Part shown: piece by piece, positions 24,499 through 33,196 of the stretch
How positions within the stretch are numbered: the first letter of the stretch is position 1
How the letters are laid out: each line of letters opens with the position of its first letter
Source: Salinibacterium sp. NK8237
Lineage (GTDB): Bacteria; Actinomycetota; Actinomycetes; Actinomycetales; Microbacteriaceae
Direction of reading: 5' to 3'
Assembly (NCBI RefSeq): GCF_015864955.1
Contig: NZ_JADYWE010000001.1
Span: 1,984,001-2,048,000 of the forward strand
Length of the DNA stretch: 64,000 nt
Program-made: the position numbers and the translations under genes
The notes under the pieces: model-generated
What the model was told of the DNA's origin: nothing
What the model saw: the letters and a program-made list of their open reading frames with translations, nothing else
The model's database searches: none

Positions 24499-25500
24499 CT
24501 AGAGGGGTGGTGCGGAGGCAGTGGAGGAGTGAATCTCCAAGGTCGACGGGAGCACGACATCCCTCCCAGCTCCGGTGTACTCTCCGCGAATTCGTTCAAT
24601 AAGCATGGTGGTTGCGCGCGATGCGATGGCTTCGACGGGCTGAACAACACCAGTAAAGAAGGGGTCGAGCACGCTGTCGGGGCTCAAGCTGTCGAAGGTC
24701 GCAATAGAGAGATCGTCGGGAATGGTGAGCCCCAGGTCGATCGCTGCCCGACCTGCTCCAAGGGCGATGAAGTTGTTGGCGGTCACGAGACCTGTGGGCC
24801 GAGTGGATGCTGACAGCAGTTCGTGAGCCACCCGATAGCCGCCCTCGGGGCTGTAGTCGCTGAAAACCACGAGTGGTTCGAGCTTGCTCGCTCGCATTGC
24901 TTTGGCGTAGCCGTCGGCGCGTTCGCGAGCGGTGACGATTGATTCCGGCCCCGAGATCATTGCGATGCGTGAGTGCCCCAGAGCGAGGAGGTGTTCGGTG
25001 AGGCCCCGAGCGGCGCTAATGCTGTCGCAGCGCACGGTATCAACATCGTTCTCGGGCATCGGGTAATCCATGATCGTGACCGGCAAGCCCTGCTTCTGCA
25101 GGAAGTCTGTGGTGTCAGGAGTATTGAGCACGGGAGAAAGCACAACGCCATCCACGCGGCGCTCGACCAAGCTGCGAAGCTGCGCTAATTCTTCAGTCGG
25201 CGACGCGCTCGTGTGCGCGAAAATGACGTTGAACCCTTGGTCGCGCGCGGCGTTACTTGCGCCGAGAATCTGCTTGATAGCGAACGGATTCGAAATGTCG
25301 CTCACGACAAGAGCGATCACCATCGTGCGTTTGAAACGCAGGCCTTGCCCGAGGAGGTTGGGAACATAGTGGAGCGCTTCGATTGAGAGCTCGACCCGCC
25401 GTCGCGTCTCGGGCGCAACGGTTTCGGGCTGGTTGATGACGCGAGAGACCGTCATCGGAGCTACCGAAGCGTGTCTCGCTACGTCGCGGATCGTGGTCAT
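24499..25500 (-). CDS. LacI family transcriptional regulator (paralogue)
   Basis: The ATG at 25500 (AAAGG upstream) begins MTTIRDVARHASVAPMTVSRV, the LacI HTH, followed by a sugar-sensing domain (IALVVSDISNPFAIKQILGA, DYPMPENDVDTVRCDS). It is a near copy of the regulator at 20315, though the convergent ABC genes separate them. Two related repressors bracketing one importer suggests either duplication with divergence or response to two related sugars. No TTACGCGTAA site like that of its paralogue is visible in the 200 bp before its start. Confidence 0.9.
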   Translation of the reverse strand: MTTIRDVARHASVAPMTVSRVINQPETVAPETRRRVELSIEALHYVPNLLGQGLRFKRTMVIALVVSDISNPFAIKQILGASNAARDQGFNVIFAHTSASPTEELAQLRSLVERRVDGVVLSPVLNTPDTTDFLQKQGLPVTIMDYPMPENDVDTVRCDSISAARGLTEHLLALGHSRIAMISGPESIVTARERADGYAKAMRASKLEPLVVFSDYSPEGGYRVAHELLSASTRPTGLVTANNFIALGAGRAAIDLGLTIPDDLSIATFDSLSPDSVLDPFFTGVVQPVEAIASRATTMLIERIRGEYTGAGRDVVLPSTLEIHSSTASAPPL

Positions 25501-25608
25501 CGAAACCTTTCGCCAATACAAAAGTCTCCCACGAGATGCGAGAAACACCACGACGGGGGAACTGGGCGAGGGCGAAGGGCGCGGTGGACGGGGTTTGATT
25601 CCTCTATG

Positions 25609-25656
25609 CCCCGCCGGGTGCTAGCTGACGAACGTCAGAAGCCAGTCCCGGCGGGG
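25609..25656. terminator. Nested hairpins downstream of the hydroxy-acid oxidase gene
   Basis: CCCCGCCGGG at 25609-25618 pairs with CCCGGCGGGG at 25647-25656 (10 bp), enclosing a second hairpin CTGACG-AA-CGTCAG at 25625-25638. A third inverted repeat, CTCGCGC/GCGCGAG, spans 25665-25699. The region lies between convergent-free ends: it follows lldD-type and precedes lacI on the minus strand, so it likely ends the oxidase transcript. Confidence 0.5.
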
Positions 25657-25707
25657 ACAGAGAACTCGCGCGGCAACCCACCACAACCTGCGGCGCGAGT
25701 GGCCTAT

Positions 25708-27024
25708 TTATTTGGCAGCAGGCTTCTTGGCCGCGGGCTTCTTCGGTGCTGCGCGCTTAGCCGGAACCGCGGCGGCCGCACTGGGAGCTACGGCGCGGGG
25801 AGCCAGACGCTGCAGCTGGGTGACGTGCTTGGGCTCGAGCTCTTCGATGCTCGTGACTTCGAGCAGCTTCATGGTGCGTACGATCTGGCTGGAAAGAATC
25901 TCGATCGTGCGGTCGACGCCCTCGCGGCCTCCGGCCATGAGGCCATAGAGGTAGGCGCGGCCGATGAGCGTGAACTTGGCGCCGAGCGCCATCGAAGCCA
26001 CGACATCCGCACCGTTCATGATGCCGGTGTCGACCATCACCTCGACGTCGTTGCCGACCTCGCGGGCGACTTCGGGCAGCAGGTGGAACGGGATGGGCGC
26101 GCGGTCGAGCTGGCGGCCACCGTGGTTCGAGAGCAGGATGCCGTCAACACCAAGGTCAGCAAGGCGCTTCGAGTCCTCAAGGTTTTGCACTCCCTTGATG
26201 ACAATCTTGCCTGGCCACATGGCGCGGATAACCTTGAGGTCTTCGTAGTTGATCGACGGATCCATCGCCGAGTTGAGCAGTTCACCGACGGTGCGGCCGC
26301 CGGTAGAGGAGAGCGAGGCAAACTCCAGCGGGGGAGTTGTGAGGAAGTCGAACCACCACCACGGGCGGGGGATCGCATTAGCGATCGTGCCGAGCGTCAG
26401 CTGCGGCGGGATCGAGAATCCGTTGCGAGTGTCGCGAAGACGGGCACCGGCGATGGGGGTGTCGACCGTGAACATGAGGGTGTCGTAGCCGGCGGCGGCA
26501 GCGCGCTCGACGAGGCCATACGAGATCTCGCGCTCGCGCATCACGTACAGCTGGAACCAGTTGCGACCGTTCGGGTTCGCGGCCTTCACATCTTCAATGG
26601 ATGTCGTGCCGAGCGTCGAGAGAGTGAACGGAATGCCCGCTGCCGCTGCTGCGCCCGCGCCGGCAATCTCGCCCTCGGTTTGCATGAGGCGGGTGAATCC
26701 CGTTGGCGCAATACCGAAGGGCATCGCGGAGGTGCCGCCGAGAACCTGGGTCGTGGTCGAGACGTTCGAGGCGTCACGAAGGATCGACGGGTGAAACTCG
26801 ATGTCTTCGAAAGCTTGGCGCGCACGGCTGAGCGAGATTTCGCCTTCGGCCGAGCCATCTGTGTAGTCGTAGGCGGCCTTGGGGGTGCGGCGCTTGGCGA
26901 TGGCTTTGAGATCGTAAATCGTGAGGGCGCTATCGAGGCGGCGCTTCTTGCCGTTGAGTTCTGGTGCCTTGAACTTCATGAGCTTGGCAAGCTCGATGGG
27001 GTTCGGGAACTGACGCTTAACCAT
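25708..27024 (-). CDS. FMN-dependent alpha-hydroxy-acid oxidizing protein (L-lactate dehydrogenase/oxidase family)
   Basis: The 438-residue TIM-barrel flavoprotein has [26 protein letters not shown] with the flavin-side Lys, SNHGGRQLD with the catalytic His near 301, and the Arg and phosphate-binding [24 protein letters not shown]. It oxidises a 2-hydroxy acid such as L-lactate, glycolate or mandelate, passing electrons to oxygen or quinone. Unlike typical LldD, it ends in a long Lys/Ala/Pro-rich tail (last about 25 residues, with [11 protein letters not shown]) of unknown role. It is preceded by the GntR/FCD regulator gene (9-bp gap), which probably controls it. Confidence 0.88.
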   Translation of the reverse strand: MVKRQFPNPIELAKLMKFKAPELNGKKRRLDSALTIYDLKAIAKRRTPKAAYDYTDGSAEGEISLSRARQAFEDIEFHPSILRDASNVSTTTQVLGGTSAMPFGIAPTGFTRLMQTEGEIAGAGAAAAAGIPFTLSTLGTTSIEDVKAANPNGRNWFQLYVMREREISYGLVERAAAAGYDTLMFTVDTPIAGARLRDTRNGFSIPPQLTLGTIANAIPRPWWWFDFLTTPPLEFASLSSTGGRTVGELLNSAMDPSINYEDLKVIRAMWPGKIVIKGVQNLEDSKRLADLGVDGILLSNHGGRQLDRAPIPFHLLPEVAREVGNDVEVMVDTGIMNGADVVASMALGAKFTLIGRAYLYGLMAGGREGVDRTIEILSSQIVRTMKLLEVTSIEELEPKHVTQLQRLAPRAVAPSAAAAVPAKRAAPKKPAAKKPAAK

Positions 27025-27033
27025 GGGGTTCCT

Positions 27034-27666
27034 TTAGTTGGAGGTGTCGAGGTGGGTGAGGAGGCGATCGCGCGCCCCCAGAATGTGGTCGCGGGTGAGG
27101 CGCTCCGCTGTGACGGCATCCCCGGCAGTGATCGCATCGAGGATGCCCTGGTGTTGCTCGGCTACCTCGTGAGCGGTGATGAGGTGGGCGGATTGAACTT
27201 GTCCAATGCACAACTCGACTTCGCCCATGAGCAGTTCGTGCAGGCGAGTGAGGCGCGTGCTGGGCTGACCGGCGACGAGCGCGCGGTGGAATTGGATGTC
27301 GTGGTGCGCGAAATCGTCGGTAGCGGTGAGCGCCCGGTGGGCGGCCAACGCTTCTGCCGGAATCGCACCGGCTTCGGCGAGGGCGCCCATCGCGGCAGTT
27401 TCCACGATGGAGCGCGTGTCGAACAGGTCAAGCACGTCGTCGTAGCTGAGCTCGGGAACACGCGCGGCCCGGTGGGCTTCGCGTCGCAGGATGCCGTCGG
27501 CAACAAGGCGATCGATAGCGATCCGCGCGGTGGGGCGGGCAACGCCGAACCGGAGGGCGACGGCCGACTCGGTGATGGCGGCGCCGGGGGCATCGCGTTG
27601 CGCAATGATGTCGGCGCGAAGTTTCTGCGCGACAGTTTCGGGAAGCACTGCGGCATTGTCGATCAT
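27034..27666 (-). CDS. GntR family (FCD domain) transcriptional regulator
   Basis: The ATG at 27666 gives 210 residues: a winged HTH (VALRFGVARPTARIAIDRLVADGILRRE) and an FCD all-alpha effector domain (VLDLFDTRSIVETAAMGALAE, then HHDIQFHRALVAGQP, whose His and Asp often bind a metal with an organic acid). FCD regulators sense hydroxy or sugar acids. It lies directly upstream of the hydroxy-acid oxidase, a classic LldR-LldD arrangement, and is divergent from the Gfo/Idh/MocA gene. Two TTGTNNNACAA-like operators lie in the shared promoter region. Confidence 0.88.
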   Translation of the reverse strand: MIDNAAVLPETVAQKLRADIIAQRDAPGAAITESAVALRFGVARPTARIAIDRLVADGILRREAHRAARVPELSYDDVLDLFDTRSIVETAAMGALAEAGAIPAEALAAHRALTATDDFAHHDIQFHRALVAGQPSTRLTRLHELLMGEVELCIGQVQSAHLITAHEVAEQHQGILDAITAGDAVTAERLTRDHILGARDRLLTHLDTSN

Positions 27667-27692
27667 GGAGCACGCCTTCCGCCGTCGTTGGA

Positions 27693-27703
27693 TTGTTAGA
27701 CAA
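27693..27703. promoter_or_regulatory. GntR operator 1 (TTGT-N3-ACAA)
   Basis: TTGTTAGACAA matches the FCD/GntR consensus TNGTNNNACNA and is a perfect palindrome apart from the centre. It lies 27 bp before the gntR ATG. A second site lies 20 bp away, and the two together make a larger inverted repeat (TTGTTAGACA...TGTCTAACAA). Confidence 0.7.
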
Positions 27704-27712
27704 TCTAGCAGA

Positions 27713-27723
27713 CTGTCTAACAA
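27713..27723. promoter_or_regulatory. GntR operator 2 (TGT-N3-ACA core)
   Basis: CTGTCTAACAA carries the TGTNNNACA core. Centres of sites 1 and 2 are 20 bp apart (two turns), favouring cooperative binding that could control both the gntR/oxidase side and the Gfo/Idh/MocA side. Confidence 0.65.
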
Positions 27724-27781
27724 AGTGAAATAGCGCCTTGTAGAGTGGGAAAACAGTTTTTCGAACGACAAAGGAGTTGGA

Positions 27782-28774
27782 ATGAGCGATCAGTTGGCAT
27801 GGGGAATCTTGGGCACCGGGTGGATTGCAACCCTGCAGACCAGCGACCTCCTCGAGCACGGTTTTAAGATCGCCGCGGTGGGATCCCGCACTCAAGAATC
27901 GGCCGACAAGTTCGCTGCCGAATACGGCATCCCGACCGCTCACGGCAGCTATGAAGACCTCGTTGCCGACCCCAACGTTGACGCCATCTACGTCGCAACT
28001 CCTCACCCGTTCCACGAAGAGCACGCCCTGCTGGCCCTCAACGCCGGCAAGCATGTGCTCGTGGAGAAGGCGTTCACGATGAACGCTGCCCAGGCCGAGA
28101 ACGTCGTCTCCCGGGCAGCCGAACTGAACCTTGTTGTGCTCGAAGCAATGTGGACGCGCTACCTGCCGCACATGGTGCGCATCCGTGAACTCGTCAAGAG
28201 CGGTGCTCTCGGCACTATCCGCAGTGTGATGGCCGACCACAACCAGAACATCTCGATGGATCCGCTACACCGCCTCAACAACCCGCTGCTCGGCGGTGGA
28301 GCGCTGCTCGACCTCGGTATCTACCCCGTGTCGTTCACCTACGACATCCTCGGCGCACCCACGAGCATCGTCGCGGTTGCAACCAAAACCGTGACCAACG
28401 TCGACCGCCAGACCTCCATGATCTTCAGTTACGGCGACGAAGCCCAAGCCGTTATCCAGACCACCCTCGACCTGCGAGGCCCCACCCGGGCCGTGATCGT
28501 TGGCAGCGAAGGCCGCATCGAGATCGACGAGACCTGGTACGCGCCCACGACCTACACGCGTTTCGACGGGGACGGCACGATTGTCGAAGAGTTCGACGGC
28601 AGCGTCACCGGCCGCGGCATGCAGTTCCAAGCCGCAGAACTCGAGCGCCTCGTCACCGCAGGCGAGATCGCCAACGACATCCTGTCGCCGAGTGAGAGTG
28701 TGGAGATCATGCGCACGCTCGACGAGGTTCGCCGTCAGATCGGGTTGACCTACCCGATGCTCGACGAAAGCTAG
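27782..28774 (+). CDS. Gfo/Idh/MocA family NAD(P)-dependent oxidoreductase
   Basis: The 330-residue protein has a Rossmann start (LAWGILGTGWIATLQTSDL), AGKHVLVEKAFTMNA with the conserved EKP-like loop (EKA here), and a C-terminal substrate domain with GGALLDLGIYPVSFTY. Family members oxidise sugars, inositols, dihydrodiols or imines. It is divergent from the GntR/FCD regulator. Ribosome site AAAGGAG. Its gene end lies 16 bp from the convergent LeuC-like gene. Substrate unknown. Confidence 0.85.
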   Translation: MSDQLAWGILGTGWIATLQTSDLLEHGFKIAAVGSRTQESADKFAAEYGIPTAHGSYEDLVADPNVDAIYVATPHPFHEEHALLALNAGKHVLVEKAFTMNAAQAENVVSRAAELNLVVLEAMWTRYLPHMVRIRELVKSGALGTIRSVMADHNQNISMDPLHRLNNPLLGGGALLDLGIYPVSFTYDILGAPTSIVAVATKTVTNVDRQTSMIFSYGDEAQAVIQTTLDLRGPTRAVIVGSEGRIEIDETWYAPTTYTRFDGDGTIVEEFDGSVTGRGMQFQAAELERLVTAGEIANDILSPSESVEIMRTLDEVRRQIGLTYPMLDES

Positions 28775-28790
28775 CGCGCGCTAACGCGAG

Positions 28791-30212
28791 CTAACGCGGC
28801 GAGAGCTGCGGCAGGTCGCTCGGCTGCGCCAGTCGTCCCACGACCGCGGTTGCGGCAGCGACAACCGGTGACACCAGGTGCGTTTTGGCGTGAGCTCCCT
28901 GACGCCCCTCGAAGTTGCGGTTCGACGTCGAGGCGCAGCGTTCGCCGTTCAGAAGTTGGTCGGGATTCATGCCGAGACACATCGAGCAACCGGCAAACCT
29001 CCATTCCGCTCCGAAATCGCGGAAGACTTCAGCGAGCCCCTCAGCCTCCGCTTCGATGCGCACGCGAGCGGATCCCGGCACCACAATCATCCGAATGCCC
29101 GGTGCCAGGGTGCGCCCGTGGAGCACCGCCGCTGCCGAGCGCAAGTCCTCTAGGCGTGAGTTCGTGCACGACCCGAGGAAGACCACATCAATAGGGATGT
29201 CGCGCATCGCTGTGCCGGGTTCGAGCTCCATGTATTCGAGCGCGCGACGGGCCGAGTGCTGAGCATCGGGCGACGCGAAGTCTTGCGGATGCGGAACGGT
29301 GCCCGCAAGTGGAACGCCTTGGCCAGGATCTGTTCCCCACGTCACGAATGGGGCTATCTCGCTCGCATCGATACGGACTTCGCGGTCAAAGCGGGCGCCG
29401 GGGTCACTGCGAAGAGTCTGCCAATCAGCGACCGCCGCCGCCCACTCCTCGCCCGAGGGAGCATGCGGGCGGCCACGGAGATAGTCGAACGTGGTCGTAT
29501 CGGGAGCGATGATGCCGGCCCTCGCCCCCGCCTCAGCGGACATATTGCAGATTGTCATTCGGGCATCCATCGACAGCGCTTCGATGGTCGAGCCACGGTA
29601 TTCCACGATGAATCCTTGAGCACCCGTTGTGCCGATGCGGGCGATGACGCTCAGGATGATGTCTTTTGCCGTGACGCCCGCCGAGAGCTCTCCGTTGATC
29701 GTGATGGCCATCGTCGCAAAGCGGGGGAGGCTCAGCGTTTGCGTAGCGAGGATGTGCTCGACCTCGCTGGTTCCAATACCGAACCCGAGGGCACCGAAGG
29801 CTCCGTGTGTTGACGTGTGCGAGTCGCCGCAGGCGATAACGAGTCCGGGCATGGTGAGTCCCAATTGCGGGCCGACCACATGCACGATGCCTTGTTCGCG
29901 GTCCCCCAGCGAATGAAGGCGGATGCCGAAGTCGGCGCAGTTGCGGCGGAGGGTCTCTATTTGCAGACGACTAGTGAGGTCGGCGATGGGACGATCGATG
30001 GCGGTTGTCGGGGTGTTGTGATCTTCGGTTGCGATGGTCAAGTCGGGGCGGCGAACGGGCAGGCCGGCAAGTCGAAGCCCATCGAAGGCTTGAGCGCTCG
30101 ACACCTCGTGCACAAGGTGGAGGTCAACATAGAGAAGGTCGGGCGCTGCCGTGGTGCCAGCGGTAACAACGTGGCGTTGCCACACTTTCTCCGCGAGAGT
30201 TGTCGCGTGCAT
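28791..30212 (-). CDS. leuC: LeuC-like isopropylmalate/maleate dehydratase large subunit, no small subunit nearby
   Basis: The ATG at 30212 (GAGGAA upstream) gives 473 residues of the aconitase/LeuC large-subunit type: [37 protein letters not shown], the iron-sulfur cysteines in GSCTNSR and GCSMCLG, and the terminal [12 protein letters not shown]. The gene symbol names the family only. In canonical leucine synthesis leuC is followed by leuD; no LeuD-like gene lies here. Sitting divergent from the nitrilase/Liv operon under a shared putative IclR operator, and with a PrpB-type lyase in the island, it may instead hydrate a substituted maleate (as dimethylmaleate hydratase does). A normal LeuC function is not excluded. 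Confidence 0.8.
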   Translation of the reverse strand: MHATTLAEKVWQRHVVTAGTTAAPDLLYVDLHLVHEVSSAQAFDGLRLAGLPVRRPDLTIATEDHNTPTTAIDRPIADLTSRLQIETLRRNCADFGIRLHSLGDREQGIVHVVGPQLGLTMPGLVIACGDSHTSTHGAFGALGFGIGTSEVEHILATQTLSLPRFATMAITINGELSAGVTAKDIILSVIARIGTTGAQGFIVEYRGSTIEALSMDARMTICNMSAEAGARAGIIAPDTTTFDYLRGRPHAPSGEEWAAAVADWQTLRSDPGARFDREVRIDASEIAPFVTWGTDPGQGVPLAGTVPHPQDFASPDAQHSARRALEYMELEPGTAMRDIPIDVVFLGSCTNSRLEDLRSAAAVLHGRTLAPGIRMIVVPGSARVRIEAEAEGLAEVFRDFGAEWRFAGCSMCLGMNPDQLLNGERCASTSNRNFEGRQGAHAKTHLVSPVVAAATAVVGRLAQPSDLPQLSPR

Positions 30213-30235
30213 TGAATTCCTCTTCTGAAAACAAA

Positions 30236-30252
30236 TTTGCATAATGTGAAAA
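30236..30252. promoter_or_regulatory. Putative IclR operator copy A
   Basis: TTTGCATAATGTGAAAA fits TTYNCA-N5-TGNRAA, a partial palindrome shared with two other promoters of the island. It lies 24 bp upstream of the leuC-like start. Confidence 0.65.
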
Positions 30253-30515
30253 CGTTGTTTCACTCGTCTCTATCCCGTGTTTTCGCGACTTTGCTGAGGC
30301 GTGATCAACAAGTGCCCGCGGTCGTGTTTCGGGAGTGTTAAGAAATGCCAGATGCGACGCGCTCGGAGGTTCGCAACCCGGCCAATGTCGGGGGCTGGTG
30401 CGCTGCGGGGTGGCCGACGATTGGGGGCTATCGGGTCACTTTTCCGCATGAAAAGGGGAGTCAGGGGGTTCATTTCCACTTTGTTTCGAACCCGGCGCGA
30501 CTCTGCTCTACTAGC

Positions 30516-30545
30516 TTGACACGCTCTGGTGAACCTGCCTAGGGT
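30516..30545 (+). promoter_or_regulatory. Predicted promoter of the nitrilase/Liv operon
   Basis: TTGACA (30516-30521) and TAGGGT (30540-30545), spaced 18 bp, form a good sigma-70-type promoter pointing into the operon. A second GATAAT at 30549-30554 is an alternative -10. Confidence 0.5.
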
Positions 30546-30574
30546 TTCGATAATCTTACATAGAACAAATTGCA

Positions 30575-30591
30575 TTCCCACAATATGAAAA
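30575..30591. promoter_or_regulatory. Putative IclR operator copy B
   Basis: TTCCCACAATATGAAAA has the TTYNCA-N5-TGNRAA pattern and overlaps possible ATG starts at 30585 and 30591, so a bound regulator would sit at the start of the transcript's coding part. This argues for translation from the ATG at 30600. Confidence 0.65.
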
Positions 30592-30599
30592 TGGTTCGA

Positions 30600-32330
30600 A
30601 TGTCTTCACTTCCACAGTCTGTGCCGTCCGTTCGCGTTGCGGCTGCGCAGTTCTTCTCTGGGCCTGACGTCGAGGAAAACCTCGAGATCGTCAAGGGCTA
30701 CATGCGCGAGGCAGCCGCTGCCGGAGTTCAGGTGCTCGTGGTGCCCGAGAATTCCAACCGGGTGCGCGACTACAAAGACCGTGCAGAGTGCTACGACAAG
30801 TGCGAGTCACTCGACGGAGCATTTGTCACCGGCATCCAAGCTGCAGCACGAGAGCTCGGAGTCATGATCGCCGTGGGCGTTGACCTCCGGGGCGAGCAAT
30901 CGCCCGACGTGAACATCGCATCCGTTCTCATCGACACCATGGGCAAGATTCTTCACGTGCACCACAAGACCGTGTTCTGGGACTACGAGTACACCCTCTT
31001 CACCCCCGGCACGAAACAAGTCGAAGTAGTCGACACTCAGTTCGGCCGCGTCGGACTGCTGCTCTGCGCTGATGGAATCGTTCCCGAAGTGCCGCGCATC
31101 CTCGCCCTCAAAGGCGCAGACATGCTGCTGAATTCCCTCAACTCTCGCGGCCCAGACGAGATGCGAGTGCACGAGCCGCTCCGCGCCATTGAGAACCACG
31201 TCTGGCATGTTGCCGCGAATACCGTTGGCGGCCCTGCCAATGGTTTTCCGTGGACCGGAGGATCGCAGGTCGTTTCTCCGCTCGGCGACATCTTGGCCAA
31301 TGCCGGCGAGACCGAGGAGCGGATGGTGTGGGCCGACATCACCCCATCCACGAGTCATCCGAAACGCTTGAGGGACATCGGCGATTTGACTGCATTCCGT
31401 CGCCCTGAACTCTATGGCGAGCTTCGCGCGGACATCGACAGTCACGCTGGAGCCGCGATGTATGGTCCGGTGGCGGATGACGCTGAGCCGCGCATCATCC
31501 GCAGCGCAACGCTGCAGACCTCGTGGTATCACTCGACCGAGTGGACCCTGAGCCGTGCCGTGACTCAAGTCGGTTACGCCGCCATCAAGGGCGCGCGTCT
31601 CGGTGTCTTTCCTGAGCTGTTCATCCATTCGAAAGGATCCATCGAAGCCGATCCCGGAGCGGCCGCTGCGTTAGCAGAAGAAATGCTCGACGCTCTGTGC
31701 ACGGCAGCAGCCCAACACTCGGTGTGGATCGTCGCGAACCTTGTCGAGCAAGAGGGCGACCGCTACTACTCCACTGCGTATCTCATCGGCGACGATGGTC
31801 ACATTTTCTCCACCTATAGAAAGGTGCACCTGAGCGAGACCGAGCGAGCGTGGGCAACACCTGGCGACACCTTCGTGGTCGCTGACACCCCGGTCGGCCG
31901 TATCGGTCTCATGATCGGCAATGAAGTCTGGTTGCCCGAGATCACTCGCATCCTGTCGCTCCGTGGTGCCGAGATCATTGCGCATCCGACCAGCTGGGAT
32001 CGCCTCGAAGCTGCAACGCAAGCAGCGACAGAACGCACCGAAGAGAACCGGGTACACCTCATCTCTACCGCGCGCACCGACAACGCTGCCGGTTACGGAA
32101 GCCAGATTGTGGTTGCTGACCGCTTCATCTTCGGTCAGCCTGTCGCTCTCATGCGCTACCCGACCGCCTACACATCACGTACGGGTTTCGAAGAGGACAT
32201 GTTCATTGACCTCGACCTCACCGACTCCCACAGCAAAATGCAGGGCTACCACCTCGACCCCCTCGCAACACGTCAGCCACACCTCTACGACGTGCTCGTG
32301 GACACCACCGAGGAGATCGCACACCCATGA
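30600..32330 (+). CDS. Tandem-domain carbon-nitrogen hydrolase (nitrilase superfamily) with a degenerate second domain
   Basis: This about 576-residue protein contains two full nitrilase folds. The first has an intact Glu-Lys-Cys triad (E50 in VVPEN, K123 in HHKTVF, C156 in LLLCADG). The second keeps Glu339 (FPELF) and Lys408 (YRKVHL) but has Gly440 where Cys should be (LMIGNEVW aligned with LLLCADGI), so it should be catalytically dead. The first domain probably hydrolyses an amide, nitrile or N-carbamoyl bond; the second may regulate or stabilise it. There is no clear ribosome site; the ATG at 30585 or 30591 is also possible. A 4-bp ATGA overlap joins it to the Liv permease gene. Confidence 0.85.
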   Translation: MSSLPQSVPSVRVAAAQFFSGPDVEENLEIVKGYMREAAAAGVQVLVVPENSNRVRDYKDRAECYDKCESLDGAFVTGIQAAARELGVMIAVGVDLRGEQSPDVNIASVLIDTMGKILHVHHKTVFWDYEYTLFTPGTKQVEVVDTQFGRVGLLLCADGIVPEVPRILALKGADMLLNSLNSRGPDEMRVHEPLRAIENHVWHVAANTVGGPANGFPWTGGSQVVSPLGDILANAGETEERMVWADITPSTSHPKRLRDIGDLTAFRRPELYGELRADIDSHAGAAMYGPVADDAEPRIIRSATLQTSWYHSTEWTLSRAVTQVGYAAIKGARLGVFPELFIHSKGSIEADPGAAAALAEEMLDALCTAAAQHSVWIVANLVEQEGDRYYSTAYLIGDDGHIFSTYRKVHLSETERAWATPGDTFVVADTPVGRIGLMIGNEVWLPEITRILSLRGAEIIAHPTSWDRLEAATQAATERTEENRVHLISTARTDNAAGYGSQIVVADRFIFGQPVALMRYPTAYTSRTGFEEDMFIDLDLTDSHSKMQGYHLDPLATRQPHLYDVLVDTTEEIAHP

Positions 32331-33196
32331 TCATCCAATCCCTCGTTAGCGGGCTAGCGATCGGCGGCATCTACGCGCTGCTGGCCGTCGCTTTTCTGCT
32401 GACCTATCGGGTCGCCGGCGTGCTGAACTTTGCGCAAGCAGAGTTCGTGATGCTCGGCGCCTTCGTTGCTTCCTCCTTGGCTGCCTATTCCGGAATCCCT
32501 CTCTTGGCCGCTGCGCTCCTCGGCATCGGTGCCTCTGCCCTTGTCGGTGTGGGGATGGAGCAGGTGACGTATCGCCCGCTTCGCAACAAGTCGCACGCGT
32601 CGATGATCATCTCCACCGTTGCGGTCGGCATCGTGTTGCATCAAGCGGCGCACCTCATTTGGGGTCCCGACCCGCGCACCCTTGATTCGCTCGTGCCCAA
32701 CGTGTCGATCGACCTGTTCGGTGCGCGGATCTCGAGCGTCTCGCTATTTCTCATCGCCATCTCGCTAGTACTGATCGTCGGGCTCAACCTGCTGCTATCG
32801 AAGACGCGCCTCGGCCGCCAAATGCAAGCAACCGCCGTGGATGCTGACACCGCTCAACTGATGGGAATCCGCACCACTCGAATTGTCATCATCGCGTTCG
32901 TGATCAGCACAGCGCTCGCCGGAGCGGCCGGCATTCTCGTGGCGCCGATCTTCTCGGTGGCGATCAATGTCGGGATGCTCATTGCGCTCAAGGCTTTCGC
33001 CGCCTGTGTCATCGGAGGTTTCGGAAACCTCTCCGGGGCAGCGATCGCCGCGTTCGGCCTGGGGATCGTTGAAAACTTTGCGGGGGCCTTCATTGGCTCC
33101 GACAGCAAGGACCTCATTGCGTTCGCACTGATGATCGGATTCTTGCTCATCAGACCACAAGGCATCTTCGGATCGAAAGTCGGTGAAAAGCTGTGA
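32327..33196 (+). CDS. Branched-chain amino acid-type ABC transporter permease (LivH family)
   Basis: The 289-residue hydrophobic protein begins MIIQSLVSGLAIGGIYALLA and carries the Liv permease pattern TYRVAGVLNFAQAEFVMLGAF with about eight helices. It is the first of two Liv-type permeases and overlaps the upstream nitrilase (ATGA) and the next permease (GTGA). Liv-type importers carry branched amino acids, but also urea, amides and aromatic acids; here the linked nitrilase and amidase suggest an amide-bearing substrate. Confidence 0.9.
   Translation: MIIQSLVSGLAIGGIYALLAVAFLLTYRVAGVLNFAQAEFVMLGAFVASSLAAYSGIPLLAAALLGIGASALVGVGMEQVTYRPLRNKSHASMIISTVAVGIVLHQAAHLIWGPDPRTLDSLVPNVSIDLFGARISSVSLFLIAISLVLIVGLNLLLSKTRLGRQMQATAVDADTAQLMGIRTTRIVIIAFVISTALAGAAGILVAPIFSVAINVGMLIALKAFAACVIGGFGNLSGAAIAAFGLGIVENFAGAFIGSDSKDLIAFALMIGFLLIRPQGIFGSKVGEKL

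Larger units (their letters stand above)
30213..30599. other. 387-bp divergent control region between leuC-like and nitrilase genes
   Basis: No convincing gene lies here. It holds the two putative IclR palindromes (30236-30252 and 30575-30591), a consensus -35/-10 pair facing the nitrilase gene, and a short inverted repeat CTTTTC-N5-GAAAAG at 30439-30455. Two short open frames (30345-30542 and the opposite strand) have no coding support. Confidence 0.6.

Noticed and set aside
25471..27699. Plus-strand open frame of 742 codons across the lactate-oxidase and gntR genes
   Set aside because: Both genes beneath have clear domain motifs on the minus strand; the plus frame lacks a ribosome site and any recognised domain.
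30345..30542. 65-codon open frame in the leuC/nitrilase control region
   Set aside because: GGGAG lies at 9 bases upstream, but the peptide has no homologous pattern, overlaps the predicted promoter and would be disrupted by regulation; left unannotated.
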